Origin: an uncultured Bacilli bacterium
Lineage (GTDB): Bacteria > Bacillota_I > Bacilli_A > RF39 > UBA660
Assembly (NCBI GenBank): GCA_934140355.1
Contig: CAKPBH010000015.1
Location: forward strand, 1 to 29,878
Length of the DNA: 29,878 nucleotides
Direction of reading: 5' to 3'
Shown here: positions 15,471-24,341 of the stretch, piece after piece
Numbering within the stretch: position 1 is the stretch's first letter
Layout of the letters: every line of letters starts with the position of its first letter
Translations under genes and position numbers: made by a program
Notes under the pieces: generated by a model
Databases searched by the model: none
Told to the model about the DNA's origin: nothing
Seen by the model: only the letters and a program-made list of their open reading frames with translations

Positions 15471-16385
15471 ATGCTAAATAAAATTTTAAAAATAAATCCT
15501 AGTTATTTCATTTTACTAATTTTATGTTTTTTCGTCATCATGATTTCTTTTAAAAAGAAAAATGTAAAGCCAAGAGAGAAAAAAATAGCAGTTATTCTAT
15601 ATTTATTTGTTGCAATTTTTAGCTTTTCTTATATAAATGGTATCATTTCTAGCATTTTTAAATTAGAATATTTATCGGTTAAAATGTATCTGATATTAGT
15701 TGTATTAATTAATGCTATTATGTTATTTACTATAAACAAAGATGTAAAATTAGTCTATAAAATTCTAAACTATTCCCTTTTTATTTTAATTACAATCATC
15801 TTTGGAGCCACTGTGGCAATTATTATAGGAAATAAAAATAATAATTTTTACTTAATGGATGTTAGTAATGCAATTAATTTAATTGATTTAAGTATGGTTA
15901 TCTTTGTTTTGTATTTAATCTGCTTATGTTTAACATATATTGGTTATTCTCTATTCGAAGATAAACAAACAAGGGTATTACCATTACCAAAAGAAAAAAC
16001 GAATGTTAAATTAAAAATAACAAATTTGTTGTCTAGAAAATTTATAAAAAACAAGAAATCTCCTCAGGAAAAGTTAATTTCTAAAGATCAATTACTAAAC
16101 TTTGATAGAGAGAAAAAATTATATATTAGTGGAGAAGAGTGTAATATTATTTTTGAAGATAGTAACAGGGATAATATTTATAAAAATTATCAGATATTAT
16201 CTCAAGATATTCATGCAAGAATGATGAATGGATATACCTTAAAAGAAAATAAAATGTTAAAAAGTATTTGTATAAAGCTACAAGTGAATAGTCTAGCAAA
16301 TATTGATATTTCTAATTTAAGTATTTTAAATAAAATCAGCATTGAAGAATATATGCTCTTAAAAGAGGTTTTTGGAGTAAAATAA
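15471..16385 (+). CDS. Five-helix membrane protein, paralogue of the preceding gene
   Basis: 304 residues behind a near-perfect AAAGGAGG SD (15459-15466). Five hydrophobic segments in the first 170 residues are followed by a basic stretch and a cytoplasmic C-terminal domain (about 215-304: YISGEECNIIFEDSN, then NYQILSQDIHARMMNGY and LNKISIEEYMLLKEVFG). The layout and several aligned positions match the 392-residue neighbour; the linker between membrane and C-terminal domain is about 70 residues shorter here. It is the last gene of the sortase operon, with an intrinsic terminator starting at its stop. The family is not recognised and no enzymatic motif is visible. A heteromeric complex of the two paralogues is a reasonable inference. 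Confidence 0.75.
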   Translation: MLNKILKINPSYFILLILCFFVIMISFKKKNVKPREKKIAVILYLFVAIFSFSYINGIISSIFKLEYLSVKMYLILVVLINAIMLFTINKDVKLVYKILNYSLFILITIIFGATVAIIIGNKNNNFYLMDVSNAINLIDLSMVIFVLYLICLCLTYIGYSLFEDKQTRVLPLPKEKTNVKLKITNLLSRKFIKNKKSPQEKLISKDQLLNFDREKKLYISGEECNIIFEDSNRDNIYKNYQILSQDIHARMMNGYTLKENKMLKSICIKLQVNSLANIDISNLSILNKISIEEYMLLKEVFGVK

Positions 16386-16406
16386 GGCACAGTTGGTGTC
16401 TTTTTT
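16386..16406 (+). terminator. Intrinsic terminator of the sortase operon
   Basis: GGCAC (16386-16390) pairs with GTGTC (16396-16400; one G-U pair) around a 5-base loop, then TTTTTT (16401-16406). The stem is short but the T-run is good. Confidence 0.7.
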
Positions 16407-16495
16407 AATTCTTTTATAATTAATTGTAAGTTAATTTATGATTATCTTTTTATTTTTATGGTAAACTTTTTTATAGAGAATAAGGAGTGAGAATC

Positions 16496-19400
16496 ATGAA
16501 GTGGAAGTTAGAGGTAAATCATAAAATACTGATTAGGATTTTGGTTGTTTTAATCTTGTTGGTCATTGGTTATGGAATTGAATGTGCTTTTTTTAAACCT
16601 ACTGCATTTAATCGCTATATTGCTAGTAATATTTATAAAACGCCTGCTAATTCTGCTTTCCATGATGATAAGTTTTATCAATGTGTTGTTGATAGTTATA
16701 ATTCTGATAATCATACATCTATTCCTTATACAACTTCTTTAACAGATAGTCAACTAGAAAAAATAAAAAAATTGTCTTGTCGAAGAAAGTCAATAACAGA
16801 TGCTTCAGGATTAGAAAAATTAATAGCTTTAACGGGATTGGCTGTTTCTGGAAACCAATTAACCAATATAGATGTAAGTAAGAATACTTCTTTAACGTAT
16901 TTGGAGGCTGAAAATAATCAATTAACCAATATAGATGTAAGCAAGAATACCGCTTTAGAGAATTTGTATGTTTATAGCAATCAATTAACAAATTTAGATG
17001 TCAGCAATAATACAGCTTTAACGGTTTTGAATGTTAATGACAATCAATTAGCAAATGTAGATGTAAGCAAGAATACCGCTTTAGAGTATTTGTATGTTTC
17101 AATGAATAAATTAACAAATTTAGATGTCAGCAATAATACAGCTTTAACGGTTTTGAATGTTAATGACAATCAATTAGCAAATTTAGATATAAGTAAGAAT
17201 ACGGCTTTAACGGATTTGGATGTTAATGACAATCAATTAACAAATATAGATGTAAGTAAGAATACCGCTTTAAAGAATTTGGTTGTTCGTAACAATCAAT
17301 TAACAAATTTAGATGTAAGTAAGAATACGGCTTTAACGTATTTGGATGTTAGTGAAAATCAATTAACAAATTTAGATGTAAGTAAGAATACGGCTTTAGC
17401 ATATTTGTCTGTTCATAGCAATCAATTAATAAATTTGATTGTCAATAGTGTGACCGCTTTAACGGAGTTGGTTGCCTATAACAATCAATTAACAAATATA
17501 GATGTAAGTAAGAATACCGCTTTAAAGATTTTGTATGTTTATAACAATCAATTAACAAATTTAGATGTAAGTAAGAATACGGCTTTAGGGAGTTTGCATG
17601 TTTATAACAATCAATTAACAAATTTAGATGTAAGTAAGAATACGGCTTTAGTATATTTGTCTGTTTATAGCAATCAATTAACAAATTTAGATGTAAGTAA
17701 GAATACGGTTTTAAAAAAATTGTATGTTTATAACAATCAATTAACAAATTTAGATGTAAGCAAGAATACAGCTTTAACGGAATTGGATGTTTATAATAAT
17801 CAATTAACAAATTTATATGTAAGCAATAATACAGCTTTAACGAAATTGTCTGTTTTCTCCAATCAATTAACAAATTTAGATGTAAGCAATAATACAGCTC
17901 TAACGAGTTTGTATGTTTCTAGTAATCAATTAACAAATTTAGATGTAGGCAAGAATACAGCTTTAACGGATTTGGATGTTAGAAACAATCAATTAACAAA
18001 TATAGATGTAAGCAATAATACAGCTTTAACGGATTTGGATGTTAGAAACAATCAATTAACAAATATAGATGTAAGCAATAATACAGCTCTAACGAGTTTG
18101 TATGTTTCTAGTAATCAATTAACAAATTTAGATGTAAGCAAGAATACCGCTTTAAAGATTTTGCATGTTTCTAGTAATCAATTAACAAATATAGATGTAA
18201 GCAATAATACAGCTTTAACGCAATTGTATGTTGATAACAATCAATTAACAAATTTAGATGTAAGCAAGAATACAGCTCTAACGAGTTTGTATGTTCCTAG
18301 TAATCAATTAACAAATTTAGATTTAAGTAATAACTTGAAGTTATCGATTGGTATTATTTATAGTAATCCATTTTCTATAAAAATTTCTATTTTATTAAAT
18401 TCTCATTTTAATCTAAATTTTGATAAAGCCGTGAAGTTACCACCACAAATATCTGTTGAGGAGGAATTTGAAACTATAAGTGATGGTTTGCAAAAGAATG
18501 ATGATGGATTTGTTGGGATAAAGACAGGAACTCAGTCTATTAAAAAAGTTAATAAATATAATGTTAGTAGTTATACTGAAACTTATATTATTGAAGTAGT
18601 TGATGTAAAGTCAGATAAATATTTAATTGATAAGAATAGTGATTATTTGATAGTAGGGGGAGAATCGAATGAAGAAATATTAAAGAATATTGTAGTTGAG
18701 AATGGTACTGCTGAGATAGAAGGGAAAAATTTGATAATTAAGTGCGGTGATAATATTCCACATATCTTTTTCTTAGTTAAATTACTTTCAGATAAATATG
18801 ATTTTGGTAAAAATTATGTTTATGTGGGGAGTGATTCTGATAGTGAAGTTCTTAATAATATTACTTTAGAAAATGGAATAAGAGCAAAAATAGAAGCAAA
18901 TAAATTGTCTATTATTCATGATAAAGCTGGTGAAATTGCATCATTTGATTTGGTTCGTTCACAGTCAAGTTTATATGATTTAGATCATGATTATATTTAT
19001 TTAGAAAATGCTTCTGAAAATACTATTCTTAATCATATTGAAGTTATAAATGGAACGGCTGCGATAGAAGAAAATGCTTTAGTGATTAAATATCAAGATG
19101 AAGTAGTTAAGAAGTATGATTTGGTTTGGGTAAGATCTGATAAATATGATATGAGTCAAAAGAGTTTTTATGTTGGAATAGAATCGAATGATGATATACT
19201 TAATAGTATTGAAGTTATTAATGGAACAGTTGTGGTAGATGGAACGGAACTTGTAATCAAACATGGAAATGATGTTGTAAAGCGTTATGGATTGATTCAG
19301 ACTAAATCTAGTAAATATGATATGAGTAAGAGTTATATTTATGTTGGACAAGATTCTAATGATGTTATTATGAATAATATTGAGGTGAATGCTGATATTT

Positions 19401-20470
19401 TTATTGATGATAACCGAGATATTTTATCTATATCTTATCAGAATAATGTAGTTATGACTTATCGATTAATTCGTTTAAAAACGAAATATGATTTAAGTAA
19501 TCATTATCTTTATACTTTAGATGATAATATTTTAGATAATATTGGTAGTAGTTATTATGTTCGAATTGAAGATAATCGTTTAGTTGTTCGTGGTGGTGAG
19601 GATGAAATATTAGATGTTATTCCAATTTTAACGCTTACTAGTGATGATTATATCATTACTAATGATTATCTTTATTCGGGATATCGTAATCTTGAGTTAG
19701 ATAAAATTCATTTGATTAATGTTGATGGGGTAGTAGAAGATGAATATTTAAATATTTCTTATCAAGGAAAAACTCTACAGAAGTTACCAATTTATCATCT
19801 TCAATCTAATCATATTATTCGATTTAAAAATGATCTTTTATATATTAAAGATAGTATGGATTATAAGAGTTTTATTAATAATGTTACATTTAATACTACT
19901 AATGAATCATTAAAGGCTGAGGTATATCGAGGAGAAAATAAAGTTACTACAGGTAATGTTATAGAGGGAGATACTTTAAAAGTATTTTATCAAGATAAAG
20001 AAGTGGATAGTTATACTGTTGGTTATAGAAATGAATATGTATTTTATGATGATAATGCAAATGTTATGCAAACAGATACATATGGTATTGATATATTAAA
20101 GAATTTAAGAATTAATGATACTTTTTCAGAGGTAAAGAAATTAATAGAAACAGATGGGGTTATTTCAATTAAAGATAAGAATAATCAAGTATTAGAGGAT
20201 AGTCATTTGATTAAGACAGGAGATCGAATGGAAATATCATTTACAAGTGCTAATCCATATTTGATTTATTTATCTATTCGAGGAGATGTTACTGGAAGTG
20301 GTAGTATTTCTGATGAGGATGTTTTAAAATCTTATCAAATTTTAAGAGGAGAGAAGGTAGATAAATATGTTGAAGTTTCCTCTGATGTTGTTCGTGATGG
20401 TGTGATTAAGATTAATGATGTAGCAAAATTACATCAATATGTTAAAAAGAAGATCAATAGTTTGGATTGA
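16496..20470 (+). CDS. Large surface LRR protein with beta-repeats and a dockerin-like C terminus
   Basis: 1324 residues from ATG 16496 (AAGGAG at 16482-16487; GTG 16487 overlaps it). An N-terminal membrane helix (about 10-30) acts as signal or anchor. A cap region (about 40-118) precedes 24 leucine-rich repeats of 21 residues (NNQLTNLDVSKNTALxxLxV; about 119-622), followed by a short C cap. Then come about eight beta-repeats of 55-80 residues, each opening with a KYD-type strand and a YxYVG motif, with an NGTxxIExxxLVI core. The C terminus has two EF-hand-like loops (GDVTGSGSISDEDVL and SDVVRDGVIKINDVAKL), typical of dockerin-like modules, which bind calcium and a cohesin-type partner. No LPxTG signal is present. 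It is monocistronic, and its position after the sortase operon suggests surface function, but its partner is unknown. Confidence 0.9.
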   Translation: MKWKLEVNHKILIRILVVLILLVIGYGIECAFFKPTAFNRYIASNIYKTPANSAFHDDKFYQCVVDSYNSDNHTSIPYTTSLTDSQLEKIKKLSCRRKSITDASGLEKLIALTGLAVSGNQLTNIDVSKNTSLTYLEAENNQLTNIDVSKNTALENLYVYSNQLTNLDVSNNTALTVLNVNDNQLANVDVSKNTALEYLYVSMNKLTNLDVSNNTALTVLNVNDNQLANLDISKNTALTDLDVNDNQLTNIDVSKNTALKNLVVRNNQLTNLDVSKNTALTYLDVSENQLTNLDVSKNTALAYLSVHSNQLINLIVNSVTALTELVAYNNQLTNIDVSKNTALKILYVYNNQLTNLDVSKNTALGSLHVYNNQLTNLDVSKNTALVYLSVYSNQLTNLDVSKNTVLKKLYVYNNQLTNLDVSKNTALTELDVYNNQLTNLYVSNNTALTKLSVFSNQLTNLDVSNNTALTSLYVSSNQLTNLDVGKNTALTDLDVRNNQLTNIDVSNNTALTDLDVRNNQLTNIDVSNNTALTSLYVSSNQLTNLDVSKNTALKILHVSSNQLTNIDVSNNTALTQLYVDNNQLTNLDVSKNTALTSLYVPSNQLTNLDLSNNLKLSIGIIYSNPFSIKISILLNSHFNLNFDKAVKLPPQISVEEEFETISDGLQKNDDGFVGIKTGTQSIKKVNKYNVSSYTETYIIEVVDVKSDKYLIDKNSDYLIVGGESNEEILKNIVVENGTAEIEGKNLIIKCGDNIPHIFFLVKLLSDKYDFGKNYVYVGSDSDSEVLNNITLENGIRAKIEANKLSIIHDKAGEIASFDLVRSQSSLYDLDHDYIYLENASENTILNHIEVINGTAAIEENALVIKYQDEVVKKYDLVWVRSDKYDMSQKSFYVGIESNDDILNSIEVINGTVVVDGTELVIKHGNDVVKRYGLIQTKSSKYDMSKSYIYVGQDSNDVIMNNIEVNADIFIDDNRDILSISYQNNVVMTYRLIRLKTKYDLSNHYLYTLDDNILDNIGSSYYVRIEDNRLVVRGGEDEILDVIPILTLTSDDYIITNDYLYSGYRNLELDKIHLINVDGVVEDEYLNISYQGKTLQKLPIYHLQSNHIIRFKNDLLYIKDSMDYKSFINNVTFNTTNESLKAEVYRGENKVTTGNVIEGDTLKVFYQDKEVDSYTVGYRNEYVFYDDNANVMQTDTYGIDILKNLRINDTFSEVKKLIETDGVISIKDKNNQVLEDSHLIKTGDRMEISFTSANPYLIYLSIRGDVTGSGSISDEDVLKSYQILRGEKVDKYVEVSSDVVRDGVIKINDVAKLHQYVKKKINSLD
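16850..18361 (+). repeat. 24-unit, 63-bp leucine-rich repeat array
   Basis: Twenty-four exact 21-codon units lie in register from 16850 to 18361, most sharing runs such as aatcaattaacaaat and gatgtaagcaagaatac at the DNA level. Larger blocks are copied: units 3-4 and 5-6 share a near-identical 126-bp segment, and units 17-18 and 20-21 share another. Unit 10 (INLIVNSVTALTELVAY) and the last unit are the most diverged. Confidence 0.95.
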
Positions 20471-20506
20471 TTTTCTTTTTATTCTTCCAATTAGCAATAG
20501 AGATTA

Positions 20507-20535
20507 TTGACAGAGAAAGTAAGATATGCTATATT
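20507..20535 (+). promoter_or_regulatory. Sigma-A promoter of the MBL-fold hydrolase gene
   Basis: TTGACA (20507-20512), 17-base spacer, TATATT (20530-20535) preceded by TGC (extended -10); ATG at 20564. Confidence 0.75.
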
Positions 20536-20563
20536 ACATTATAGTAAGAAAGGGATTTGACAA

Positions 20564-21091
20564 ATGCAAATAAAAAAAATAGAAGTAGGTGAATTAGCTT
20601 GTAACTGTTACTTGATTGAAAAAGATAATTGTTGTTTACTAATTGATCCAGGAGATGAATTAGGAAAAATTCAAAATTGGATTAAAGGGAAAAATATTAT
20701 TGGTATTTTAGTTACTCACAGTCATTTTGATCACATTGGTTGTGTAGAAAAATTACATTCTAAATTTCATTATCCTATTTATAATTTTGAAAATATATTA
20801 GATAAAAATTTAACTATTGGCCCCTTTTCTATAGAAGTAATTTACACAAGTGGACACAGTAAAGACTCTGTTTGCTATTACTTTAAAAAAAATAGAGTGA
20901 TGTTCGTTGGCGATTTTATTTTCAAAGGAACAATTGGAAGATGCGATCTTGAAGGAGGTAATTTTGAAGAAATGTTAGAAAGTATAGAAAAAATAAAACA
21001 ATATGATAAAAATACTGTTTTATATCCTGGACATGGTGAGGCTACAACCTTGCAACATGAAATTGATTTTAATCCCTATTTTCATAAATAA
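20564..21091 (+). CDS. Metallo-beta-lactamase-fold hydrolase, glyoxalase II-like
   Basis: 175 residues, SD AAAGGG (20549-20554). All metal ligands are present: THSHFDHIG (His52, His54, Asp56, His57), His98 in TSGHSKDS, Asp117 in VGDFIF, and His157 in YPGHGEATT. The family splits thiol esters such as S-lactoylglutathione or related conjugates, or acts on other small substrates. The length fits the short bacterial group (YcbL/YqgX-like, about 200-210 residues) with a somewhat reduced C terminus; the HxxT/E-type end motif is HGEATTLQHE. It has its own promoter and is followed by a small membrane-protein gene 19 bases after the stop, probably in the same transcript. The substrate cannot be set from sequence. 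Confidence 0.9.
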   Translation: MQIKKIEVGELACNCYLIEKDNCCLLIDPGDELGKIQNWIKGKNIIGILVTHSHFDHIGCVEKLHSKFHYPIYNFENILDKNLTIGPFSIEVIYTSGHSKDSVCYYFKKNRVMFVGDFIFKGTIGRCDLEGGNFEEMLESIEKIKQYDKNTVLYPGHGEATTLQHEIDFNPYFHK

Positions 21092-21110
21092 TTGACGAGG
21101 AGTGAAGGAT

Positions 21111-21473
21111 ATGGAAAAGATATATTTGAAGTATGATGATGTTAGACCATGTATAGAATGTGACTATGGATTTGTGAAAGAAATAATATATATGGGATTT
21201 ATCTATCCCTTCAAAAAAGGAGATATGAAATTTTTTAGTATTATGTTCGGTTTACAGTTAGCAGTTTGCACTTTGTTAATCATTTTGATCCCAATCTCGC
21301 CTTTAATTTTGGTTGTACTCTGTTGCTTATTTATCTTTTTAATTAATTTCTTATTTGCTTGTAATTATAATTTATTAGTTATCGAAAGATTACTAAAAGA
21401 AGGATATTATCCTATGGACTATGAATCTTCTAATAAGTTAATAAAAAAAGGAATCTACTTTAAATTGCAGTAG
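21111..21473 (+). CDS. Small two-helix membrane protein, possibly DUF2628-like
   Basis: 120 residues from ATG 21111 (GAGGAG at 21097-21102 is 8 bases away; GTG 21102 overlaps it). A polar N-terminal stretch contains Cys14 and Cys17, a CxxC-like pair (CIEC). Two adjacent hydrophobic helices (about 42-62 and 65-85) and a basic C-terminal tail follow (NYNLLVIERLLKEGYYPMDYES). The tail pattern (a lone Asn-Tyr after the helix, then L-x-x-GYxP) resembles DUF2628-type proteins, but the match is weak. The last codons are part of the stem of a terminator shared with the convergent PLC/GNAT gene. Probably co-transcribed with the MBL hydrolase. Confidence 0.65.
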   Translation: MEKIYLKYDDVRPCIECDYGFVKEIIYMGFIYPFKKGDMKFFSIMFGLQLAVCTLLIILIPISPLILVVLCCLFIFLINFLFACNYNLLVIERLLKEGYYPMDYESSNKLIKKGIYFKLQ

Positions 21474-21482
21474 GTTCCTTTT
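21446..21482. terminator. Bidirectional terminator overlapping two gene ends
   Basis: AAAAGGAATCTACT (21446-21459) pairs with AGTAGGTTCCTTTT (21469-21482) with one mismatch. Left arm and loop lie in the coding end of the small membrane protein; the last two bases touch the stop of the minus-strand gene. A-runs on the left and T-runs on the right serve both strands. Confidence 0.85.
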
Positions 21483-22869
21483 AAATATTTCTGCTAAAGA
21501 CAGTAGTATCAATTTTTTGAAATTGATTTTTTAAATATAACCGGTGGGCATAAGTTCTATTTTTATTTGAAGTTAAATTTATTTTATCGACATTATTCCT
21601 TTTACAGTAAAGAATGATAGATTTTAAAAATTGATTTCCATATCCTTTGTTTTGGTAAGTTGGATCGATGCAAAAACTGTTGAGATAGGCTATTTTTTGA
21701 TTTTCAAAACTATTTTTGATGAAATCAATTTGACAAACCCCAATTAACTTGTTATTTTTGTATAACCCAATAATTTTGTTGAAACAAAAATAATTTCGTT
21801 TTTGAAATTCTCTATGAAAACATTTTTGATAAATTTTAAAAGCGTTTTGATAATCTTTCTTTGCTAATGGGTGAATAATTGCCTCACTTTCTTTAAAATA
21901 TCGATATTCTACATTCTCCTCACAAGGAAGTCCTGTAGAATAGGAAAGATTTTGAAACAATTGATCACATTGCGTGCTGTCTAAAACGCCTTTTTCAATA
22001 ATATCGGTAACTTTTATAATTGCCTTTCTAGCATTATCTTTAGCTAATTGAAATAAATCAAAAAACGAATCTTGAAAATAAGTACTATTATCCCAAGGAT
22101 AACACCATGATTCTTTCTCCAAATTTAAATATTCTTCACCTGTAATAGCAGTGTGAAAAGATAATTCTTCTAATCTAGTTACATATTTGGGAGATAATTT
22201 ATCTATTATTTTATATAAAAAAGCCTTGTATCCTATTGGATCATAATTCGCATACCGCCAAAATTTCTTCATGCACCAAATCGATTTTAGATAAATTTTT
22301 GAGCTATTTTGAATAGAGTAGTTTTCTTCCATAACATTATCAATGATCTGTTCTAGAGAATCTGAAAATTTAGAAACCTGAAAAATATATTGATAACTCT
22401 TAAATCTTTTTGGATTCTTTTTTAGTTTTTCTTGAATAATATAAGAGTCAATTCGATATTCAATTTTTTGATGTAAGGTATTAGAGGAATAAGTACTTTT
22501 GTCTTTTCGATCAAATTTTCCTGCTTGATAATGAATAAATGGATGAATAGTTAAATCAAGATAATAATGACAAATATAACCATATAAGTAAGCCATAATT
22601 TCGCCTTGATTTTCAACATGATTTTTTTGAATATAAGAAATAATAGAACAAAAGAAATCTCTTGTTTTAGTTGTGTGTAGTTGATGTTGAATTTTTTTCC
22701 CTTCTATGGCTTTTTTCCCAATAAAGAAATGATAAAACATAAAAGGATCTGAACCTTGAGCAAATAATTTAAAATATTCTTTTTGTCCTTTTAATTTTTT
22801 TTGATAGACTAATGGTAGAGATTCAAATACTTCCTCAGCGAAATATGTATGTGTAACAGAACTAGGCAT
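21481..22869 (-). CDS. Zinc phospholipase C-like domain fused to a GNAT acetyltransferase
   Basis: 462 residues. The N-terminal ~315 residues match the zinc-dependent phospholipase C/S1-P1 nuclease-like family: PSSVTHTYFAEE with His7, AQGSDPFMFYH with Asp41, HYYLDLTIHPFIHY with His101, Asp105 and His109, and NTLHQKIEYRID with His133 and Glu137. All are candidate zinc ligands. From about 322 to the end is a GNAT domain: YLNSFCIDPTYQNKGYGNQFL carries the acetyl-CoA-binding Q/R-x-x-G-x-G (406-411), with YAHRLYLKNQFQK as the C-terminal arm. A single open frame spans both. The ATG overlaps the stop of the M14 gene by one base (TAATG), so translation is coupled. I know no characterised protein with this fusion. 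Likely substrate: a phospholipid, or a wall or polymer amine; unresolved. Confidence 0.85.
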   Translation of the reverse strand: MPSSVTHTYFAEEVFESLPLVYQKKLKGQKEYFKLFAQGSDPFMFYHFFIGKKAIEGKKIQHQLHTTKTRDFFCSIISYIQKNHVENQGEIMAYLYGYICHYYLDLTIHPFIHYQAGKFDRKDKSTYSSNTLHQKIEYRIDSYIIQEKLKKNPKRFKSYQYIFQVSKFSDSLEQIIDNVMEENYSIQNSSKIYLKSIWCMKKFWRYANYDPIGYKAFLYKIIDKLSPKYVTRLEELSFHTAITGEEYLNLEKESWCYPWDNSTYFQDSFFDLFQLAKDNARKAIIKVTDIIEKGVLDSTQCDQLFQNLSYSTGLPCEENVEYRYFKESEAIIHPLAKKDYQNAFKIYQKCFHREFQKRNYFCFNKIIGLYKNNKLIGVCQIDFIKNSFENQKIAYLNSFCIDPTYQNKGYGNQFLKSIILYCKRNNVDKINLTSNKNRTYAHRLYLKNQFQKIDTTVFSRNI

Positions 22870-24341
22870 TATTTTACTTTTTCCCTTCTTTTAATATTTT
22901 TCTTTTTCAAACTAGCCAGAATATTATCCAAAGCTTTTATATTTGTAGAATAAACTTCTTTCACATTATCTAAATCGCCGTATGGTCCAATCGGATTTCC
23001 ACCCATTTTTGATAATTCTATTAACAATACGCCTTTATAGTTTCTCCTTAAATAATCGCCATATCCACTAGTGTCGCTATTTTCTAGAATTTTATAGTTT
23101 GTGGATTGTTGATATATAGAAGCCAAAAATTGATTATATTGATAAAATTCTAAATAAGTGGATGCATCCATCAACTCTTGATAAGGTTTATAATAAATTA
23201 ATCCACCAGACGAATGGTAAAGTAATGTCATTTGGTACCTTCCTTGAAAACAGGACTCACGAATTAAATTCTCTAATAAAATATTTTCAATAGAATAAGA
23301 GAAGTGATTAGCATCAAGAGTAGGGGTGCCAATAGGCCCAGGAACATATTTTTGAATATTATCTTTAGGAGCTAATCCATAAACAACTTCATGATCTCGC
23401 ATTGCATCTATCCCCATATTAAGAAAGTGATTAGCATTTAAGTTAATTCCACTACCATTTGCTTCAAAGTTAATTTGACTCCCCATGGGATGGGAATATT
23501 GTTGATAAATATTTTCTATATCCATAACTAGTTTTTTACTTTGAAGTCCATCAAAACTACTATCCTTAAACATATTTTGATATAATTTTGGAATTTTTAC
23601 CTCTTCCTTTCGCTGGATTAATAGTTCAATAAATATTTCTTCTAATTGTTTTAGAAAAAATAAATACATTTCGTCCAAAACAGTATTTCCAGTTGTTTTT
23701 TCCTCTTCTTGTTTTAAATTCATGAGAATAATCCCACATAATTCTTCCTTACTATGAATATCCTTTATTTCTCTCATTTTTCTATTTAATGATTCTATTT
23801 GAGGAAATACTCTATCCTGCTTTAGCATCATCCATTTTGGGTGACTTGTCATAAATACTTTTATTTTCCTTAAAATCTCATCTGTAATATCATCAGAGGA
23901 TAATAATGCAAAATTTTCAAGGGCATGAATAGCTTGATAAATGATCGTATCCGCTCGATATTTTAAATAGTACTGATAAGAAGTTTGCACAAACTCTTCT
24001 GGCTTAATATTTTTAAAAGTATTTGTAGTAATATCATATCCCTCTGGATTGTGTAAAGGAATAATTTTTAACGTGAAATCATTTGGATCAAAATTCTCTA
24101 AGCTTGGTAACTGTTCTATTAGTTTTAGTACAAAATCAGTACTAATAATTTCAGAACCATGGGTTCCAGCGACTAAAAAGATATCCTTTTTTCCATAACC
24201 AATCGTAATGTAATCGAGATCATATGAATATGTTGTTTTTCCAATAACATATCTTCTAATGCCATATTCTTGTAGTACTGGATTTTGAAGAAGTAAGTTT
24301 AGTTTCGTTTGATATTCAAAATAGTTAATATAATTATTCAT
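22869..24341 (-). CDS. M14-family zinc carboxypeptidase with a large insertion
   Basis: 490 residues from ATG 24341, preferred over ATG 24347 because GGAAGGA is correctly spaced for it. M14 peptidases remove C-terminal residues, including in bacterial peptidoglycan peptides. Zinc ligands His61 and Glu64 (AGTHGSE) and His376 (LLYHSSGG) are present, as is catalytic Glu442 (LLIELSKMGG). The usual Asn-Arg pair that binds the substrate carboxylate (NRNF type) reads NLNANH at 300-305, so the Arg is absent. About 190 residues are inserted between the first zinc segment (NPEGYD, 98-103) and this motif; they are helical and charged. The gene overlaps the murE stop by eight bases and the next start by one, so the three genes form one coupled operon. 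Confidence 0.85.
   Translation of the reverse strand: MNNYINYFEYQTKLNLLLQNPVLQEYGIRRYVIGKTTYSYDLDYITIGYGKKDIFLVAGTHGSEIISTDFVLKLIEQLPSLENFDPNDFTLKIIPLHNPEGYDITTNTFKNIKPEEFVQTSYQYYLKYRADTIIYQAIHALENFALLSSDDITDEILRKIKVFMTSHPKWMMLKQDRVFPQIESLNRKMREIKDIHSKEELCGIILMNLKQEEEKTTGNTVLDEMYLFFLKQLEEIFIELLIQRKEEVKIPKLYQNMFKDSSFDGLQSKKLVMDIENIYQQYSHPMGSQINFEANGSGINLNANHFLNMGIDAMRDHEVVYGLAPKDNIQKYVPGPIGTPTLDANHFSYSIENILLENLIRESCFQGRYQMTLLYHSSGGLIYYKPYQELMDASTYLEFYQYNQFLASIYQQSTNYKILENSDTSGYGDYLRRNYKGVLLIELSKMGGNPIGPYGDLDNVKEVYSTNIKALDNILASLKKKNIKRREKVK

Noticed and set aside
16719..17873. Minus-strand open frames within the LRR array
   Set aside because: They are shadows of the 63-bp repeats (Leu/Ile/Tyr-rich repeats read backwards) with no start signals.
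16850..18361. CRISPR-like array
   Set aside because: Units are coding, in register, and have no unique spacers.
20480..20510. TTAGCAAT before the MBL promoter as a second CIRCE-like site
   Set aside because: Only one half-site is present; no inverted partner at the right spacing.
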